From positions 69,800 through 133,799 of the forward strand of contig CACVAP010000011.1 in assembly GCA_902727895.1 (NCBI GenBank): 64,000 bases of DNA, in the 5' to 3' direction. Shown piece after piece: positions 60,748-64,000 of the stretch; the stretch's first letter is position 1; every line of letters begins with the position of its first letter. The notes below the pieces were generated by a model. The model had not been told where the DNA came from and ran no database searches. It saw nothing but the letters and a program-made list of their open reading frames with translations. The translations under genes were made by a program, and so were the position numbers. The stretch is from an uncultured Sulfurovum sp. (lineage in GTDB: Bacteria; Campylobacterota; Campylobacteria; Campylobacterales; Sulfurovaceae).

Positions 60748-61602
60748 ATGGAATTAAATATACTCATCATATTAGCCGTAGCTGTCATCGTTACCCTTTA
60801 TAAAGGAATCAAGATTGTCCCTCAAGGTGAAGAATGGGTGGTTGAAAAACTTGGTAAGTTTTCACGTACACTTGAGCCTGGGTTAAATCTTATTATCCCT
60901 TATGTTGATGATGTACGTCAACGTATCTCAACACGTGACATCATTATGGATATTCCTCAACAAGAGGTTATTACCAAAGATAATGCTGTTATACGAACCA
61001 ATGCCATTGCTTTTGTGCGTGTTACCAACCCTAAAGATGCACTCTATGGTGTAGAAGACTTTAAACTTGCCATTGCCAACCTCATCATGACTACTTTACG
61101 TTCTATTATTGGTGAAATGAAACTGGATGAAGCACTTTCAAATAGAGAAGCCATTAAAACTAGACTTAAAGAAACCATCATTGATGATGTTGCAGACTGG
61201 GGTGTTACCGTTAAATCAGTAGAAATCCAAGACATTAACCCAAGTGGTTCCATGCAAGATTCTATGGAACGTCAAGCAGCAGCAGAACGTGAAAGAAGAG
61301 CCATAGAAACCACAGCAGAAGGTAACAAAAATGCTGCCATTTTAGAAGCACAAGGGAAACTAGAAGCTGCCAAACTAGAAGCACAAGCACAAGTAGCGTT
61401 AGCCTCTGCCTCTGCTGAAGCCATGGAAATGATAGCCAAAGCAACAGATGGAAAAGAGTTACCTGCCATGTTCTTACTAGGTGACCGTTACATTAACACT
61501 TTAGAAAAAATGACACACTCACCAAATTCTAAGTTTGTGATTTACCCTGCTGATATTCAAGGTGCTATAAAAGGTATGCTTGGGTCAGTGTTTACTAAGT
61601 AA
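60748..61602 (+). CDS. SPFH/stomatin-family membrane protein (QmcA-like)
   Basis: A 284-residue protein: N-terminal membrane helix (LNILIILAVAVIVTLYKG), band 7 domain (VPQGEEWVVEKLGKFSRTLE, RTNAIAFVRVTNPKDALYGV, TLRSIIGEMKLDEALSNRE) and an Ala/Glu-rich coiled coil (about 180-240). SPFH proteins oligomerise into membrane scaffolds that regulate proteases. Pairs with the NfeD-like gene. Its 3' end overlaps the convergent ATPase gene by 8 nt. Confidence 0.93.
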   Translation: MELNILIILAVAVIVTLYKGIKIVPQGEEWVVEKLGKFSRTLEPGLNLIIPYVDDVRQRISTRDIIMDIPQQEVITKDNAVIRTNAIAFVRVTNPKDALYGVEDFKLAIANLIMTTLRSIIGEMKLDEALSNREAIKTRLKETIIDDVADWGVTVKSVEIQDINPSGSMQDSMERQAAAERERRAIETTAEGNKNAAILEAQGKLEAAKLEAQAQVALASASAEAMEMIAKATDGKELPAMFLLGDRYINTLEKMTHSPNSKFVIYPADIQGAIKGMLGSVFTK

Positions 61603-62917
61603 ATTTTAGATAATCCTCTTTTGTAACGACTAAAAAAGAAACTTTTTTAGTCGTTTTAATTATCGAACTCTTTCTTATTAAAGCCTCTTTTACTTTATCG
61701 TGCTTCACAGAATTTTGCCATTTACATTCTATGAAACAAATATTATCATCATCAAAAGCGACAATATCTATCTCTTCTTTGTTATTCCACCATCGTCCTA
61801 TCTTATGAGGTCTAAATGAGAAATATTTTTTGTGATTTAATAACATATCCTCTAAAACATAATCTTCAAACGCAAAAGAAACAAATCTATCATTAAAATT
61901 TAGTTCTAATTCATCTAAAACGACATCGGTTTGATTCACTTCTAAATAGTTGTAGTTCTTATAAACATAGTAAAACCAAAAGTTTAAAAATTTATCTTTT
62001 ATCTTATAACGACCCAATTTACTTTTCAAGGGATTACTCTCTGTAATTGGTACTTCTTTCATCAAAATATCCAATTCCAAAAGCTTTTGTAAATAAGGGG
62101 TTAAAAACGTCGAAGGCTTACTAAGGTTTGAAGCAATAGCCCCTACTTTTGTATTACCTTTTGCAATGCTTTCTAAAATAGCAAAATAGTTTCCAGCATC
62201 TGAAATCTCTTGTTTTAATAAAAAATTTCCTTCGCTATAAAGATAGGCATTTTTATCCAATATTTTTTCAACGATATTCTCTTTAAAGCTTTTACTACTT
62301 TCATACTCATTAAGATACTTTGGGATGGTTCCAAATGAGGCATAAACATTCATAAGCTCTTCAGGGCTTAAATTTGGCAAAAATGTAGCTATGTATTTAA
62401 AGTGTAATGCTTTCAAGTGGATATTTGTTGTTCTTCTACCATAAAGAGGAGCATTGTATGCCAAAACTTCCGAATGCATCATAGATAGAACTGAACCACA
62501 AAGAATTAAATGAATATTAGATTTAGAGAGGTAAAGATCCCAAACTCTTTGAAGTGATGAGGAAAAACCTTTTTCAAGTTTACATAAATTTTGATATTCA
62601 TCAATCACTAAAATTAACTTACTATCAAGTGGCAACTCTACTAAAAACTCGAAAGCATCGGTAAAACTCTCAAAGCTAAGGTTTTTAGCCACTCTAGGTT
62701 CTACAAATGCTTTAATTTGTTTGGTAAATCCCAATAGTTGCTGAGCAATATTTCCCTCTGTAGCATAAAGATAAATATGCGTTTTATCACGAATATACTC
62801 AGATATAAGTGCTGTCTTTCCAACACGTCGTCGTCCATAAATAACGCTAAAGGTAGCACTTTTCTTTACATACTCACTCTCTAAAACTTTTAACTCATCA
62901 TTTCTATTTACAAACAT
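61595..62917 (-). CDS. DUF234-type ATPase with C-terminal nuclease-like domain
   Basis: A 440-residue protein. Walker A is YGRRRVGKTALISEY (about 26-40), Walker B is LILVIDEYQN. A winged-helix part (VGAIASNLSKPSTFLTPYLQ) follows, then a C-terminal PD-(D/E)XK-like core (KEEIDIVAFDDDNICFIECKWQ) in which D, E-x-K are kept. These archaeal-type ATPases occur widely in scattered copies; role unknown. The 5' leader is an A+T-rich stretch with TTATAA repeats. Confidence 0.87.
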   Translation of the reverse strand: MFVNRNDELKVLESEYVKKSATFSVIYGRRRVGKTALISEYIRDKTHIYLYATEGNIAQQLLGFTKQIKAFVEPRVAKNLSFESFTDAFEFLVELPLDSKLILVIDEYQNLCKLEKGFSSSLQRVWDLYLSKSNIHLILCGSVLSMMHSEVLAYNAPLYGRRTTNIHLKALHFKYIATFLPNLSPEELMNVYASFGTIPKYLNEYESSKSFKENIVEKILDKNAYLYSEGNFLLKQEISDAGNYFAILESIAKGNTKVGAIASNLSKPSTFLTPYLQKLLELDILMKEVPITESNPLKSKLGRYKIKDKFLNFWFYYVYKNYNYLEVNQTDVVLDELELNFNDRFVSFAFEDYVLEDMLLNHKKYFSFRPHKIGRWWNNKEEIDIVAFDDDNICFIECKWQNSVKHDKVKEALIRKSSIIKTTKKVSFLVVTKEDYLKFT

Positions 62918-63004
62918 TATAATATTCCTTATTATAAGATATATTATAATAATACTATTTATAAGTTAAAGTTAGTATTATTTCCTTCTTGATGAAAACA
63001 ATGG

Positions 63005-63928
63005 TCAAACTTTTAACAACTCTAAAACCAATGCTTCTTTTTCAACAATCAAATTCTCTTTCAACTCATCAAAATAAGCATCCAAGTCATCAATCTCTTT
63101 GATAGTAATATAAGTATCACTTTGCATTAGTTCTTCTATCTCTTTAATGATAACTTTTATCTTCTCTCTCAAAACCTCTGATTTTTTTCTTAAAAGCTCT
63201 TTATCATTTATTTCATCAGAACCATAAGCAAAAGCTGTACCACTCTCTAAACCAACAAATATCTCTTTTACTTTGGCTAAGTCTTTTCTTTTATAGGCAC
63301 TGTTAAGAGCGATAAATATTTTTGTAGCCTCTTCTTTAAATGCGTCAGCTACAGTATCAGGGTGTGTTAACCTACTGGCTTTTCTATAAAGTTTTTTAAG
63401 CTCTTTCTCTTCTTCTTCTGTAAGTGAGAAAGGTTGCTCTTTAGATTGAGTAATAGCTTCTTCATAAAATGATTTATACTCATCTTTGGATGCCTTTAGC
63501 TCCTCTTCATCTATCTTGCCTTTGTCATAAGACTTTTGAGCCACCTCTTGTTGCAGTCTCAAAATCTCTTCTATCACAGCCCCTAAGTGCCGATAATAAT
63601 CAGAGGTAAAAGCATTAATCTCAGCCAAGTACTCATTTTGACTCTCTGAGAGACTATTTAACTCTTTTTCCAAAATACTTAGCTCTACTCTTAGCCCTTG
63701 TATCTGTGGGTCTTCATAAACAGTTACCCCTGAAAAACGATGCACATAAGTTGTAATAGAAGAGATGACATGTTCATAGCGTTTATCCTCTATCATCTTC
63801 AATATCTCTTGCACATCATTATCTATAGACAACTCTCTAAGTTTGGCTACTTGCTCCTCTATCATCTCATTTTCTTCTAAATCTATTGCCGAAGATATAA
63901 GCTCTAGGCGTTTTAGTATTTTTTTCAT
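63005..63928 (-). CDS. J-domain-containing coiled-coil protein
   Basis: A 307-residue protein without signal peptide. Most is helical with heptad-like Leu/Glu patterns (MKKILKRLELISSAIDLEEN, VELSILEKELNSLSESQNEY). About residues 175-225 form a DnaJ-type J domain: LKKLYRKASRLTHPDTVADA, with the essential HPD tripeptide, then EEATKIFIALNSAYKRKDLA. It would bind and stimulate a DnaK-type chaperone. The client is unknown. The end of another gene lies 4 nt upstream on the same strand, so they may be co-transcribed. Confidence 0.82.
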   Translation of the reverse strand: MKKILKRLELISSAIDLEENEMIEEQVAKLRELSIDNDVQEILKMIEDKRYEHVISSITTYVHRFSGVTVYEDPQIQGLRVELSILEKELNSLSESQNEYLAEINAFTSDYYRHLGAVIEEILRLQQEVAQKSYDKGKIDEEELKASKDEYKSFYEEAITQSKEQPFSLTEEEEKELKKLYRKASRLTHPDTVADAFKEEATKIFIALNSAYKRKDLAKVKEIFVGLESGTAFAYGSDEINDKELLRKKSEVLREKIKVIIKEIEELMQSDTYITIKEIDDLDAYFDELKENLIVEKEALVLELLKV

Positions 63929-63931
63929 TTT

Positions 63932-64000
63932 TTAACCTCTTACACAACGAACTTCTACACTACCATTCTTATAAAAGCTGTAAGTATCACCACCATAAAA
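63932..64000 (-). CDS. C-terminal end of an Lcl/DUF1566-type protein (partial)
   Basis: Only the last 22 codons are in the window: YGGDTYSFYKNGSVEVRCVR then Gly and a stop at 63932-63934. The VRCVRG end is typical of the Lcl C-terminal (DUF1566) domain found in secreted Campylobacterota proteins. The rest lies beyond the window, so nothing more can be said. It is 4 nt before the J-domain gene. Confidence 0.55.
   Translation of the reverse strand, partial: FYGGDTYSFYKNGSVEVRCVRG

Noticed and set aside
1-64000. tRNA, rRNA or CRISPR arrays
   Set aside because: I scanned the intergenic spaces by eye and saw no cloverleaf with TTCGA loop, no rRNA segment and no regular spaced repeats.

Overview
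The window is A+T-rich bacterial DNA from a member of the Campylobacterota (Epsilonproteobacteria), most likely a free-living sulfur- or marine-type lineage rather than a gut pathogen. The evidence is gene order. The blocks trxA-trxB, nadD/rsfS divergent from gap-pgk-tpiA, acidic protein-gmk-tatA-argS, and yajC-secD-secF divergent from lnt follow arrangements I recall from Campylobacter and relatives. I saw no rRNA, tRNA or CRISPR array.

Layout. 1-6.9 kb: a minus-strand operon of three secreted proteins (class 3 lipase, SLH protein, very large SLH/FN3/TSP3 protein cut by the window edge). 7.17-8.10 kb: a dead IS5-type insertion sequence. 8.1-9.9 kb: thioredoxin system trxA-trxB-trx2. 10-13 kb: PhyH-type dioxygenase and a DUF4105 outer-membrane protein flanked by two gene remnants. 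13-22.5 kb: housekeeping genes, including an in-frame NadD-RsfS fusion and an E. coli-type ArgRS. 22.6-26.5 kb: an unusual operon of phosphatase, two acetyltransferases, LRR and WD40 proteins. 26.6-31.4 kb: HNH protein with a membrane anchor, a DUF4143 ATPase plus a remnant of a second copy, and leuS. 31.6-32.7 kb: a lytic transglycosylase.

32.9-40.7 kb holds the most interesting locus: a chaperone-usher pilus operon resembling the CS1/CFA type (two pilins, chaperone, two-domain tip-like subunit, usher), in which the usher carries a C-terminal OmpA peptidoglycan-binding domain. Beside it lies an orphan OmpR-type regulator whose receiver domain has lost its phosphorylation residues. Near-identical pairs of a TTAGTGTAA box, 11 bp apart, flank the regulator on both sides, and one also lies upstream of the lipase/SLH operon 32 kb away. 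A 19-bp core is identical at two of the three places. I infer a surface regulon joining the pilus locus and the SLH/lipase operon under this regulator.

40.7-45.4 kb: a surface module with a caspase-like lipoprotein, a beta-barrel, two further lipoproteins and a tiny secreted peptide that shares a GGNPEV motif with one of the lipoproteins. 45.8-46.7 kb: a HicB-type antitoxin gene preceded by an unknown 81-residue protein and a 29-codon leader ORF with a hairpin. 46.7-64 kb: SecDF-YajC, Lnt, YidD, PyrC, CysK, an aminotransferase, an SspB-like protein, LysR regulator, UvrD-type helicase, TruB, Dps, IspE, NfeD, SPFH protein, a DUF234 ATPase, a J-domain protein and the end of an Lcl-like protein. 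Short hairpins beginning with GTAGG are scattered between genes and look like REP elements.
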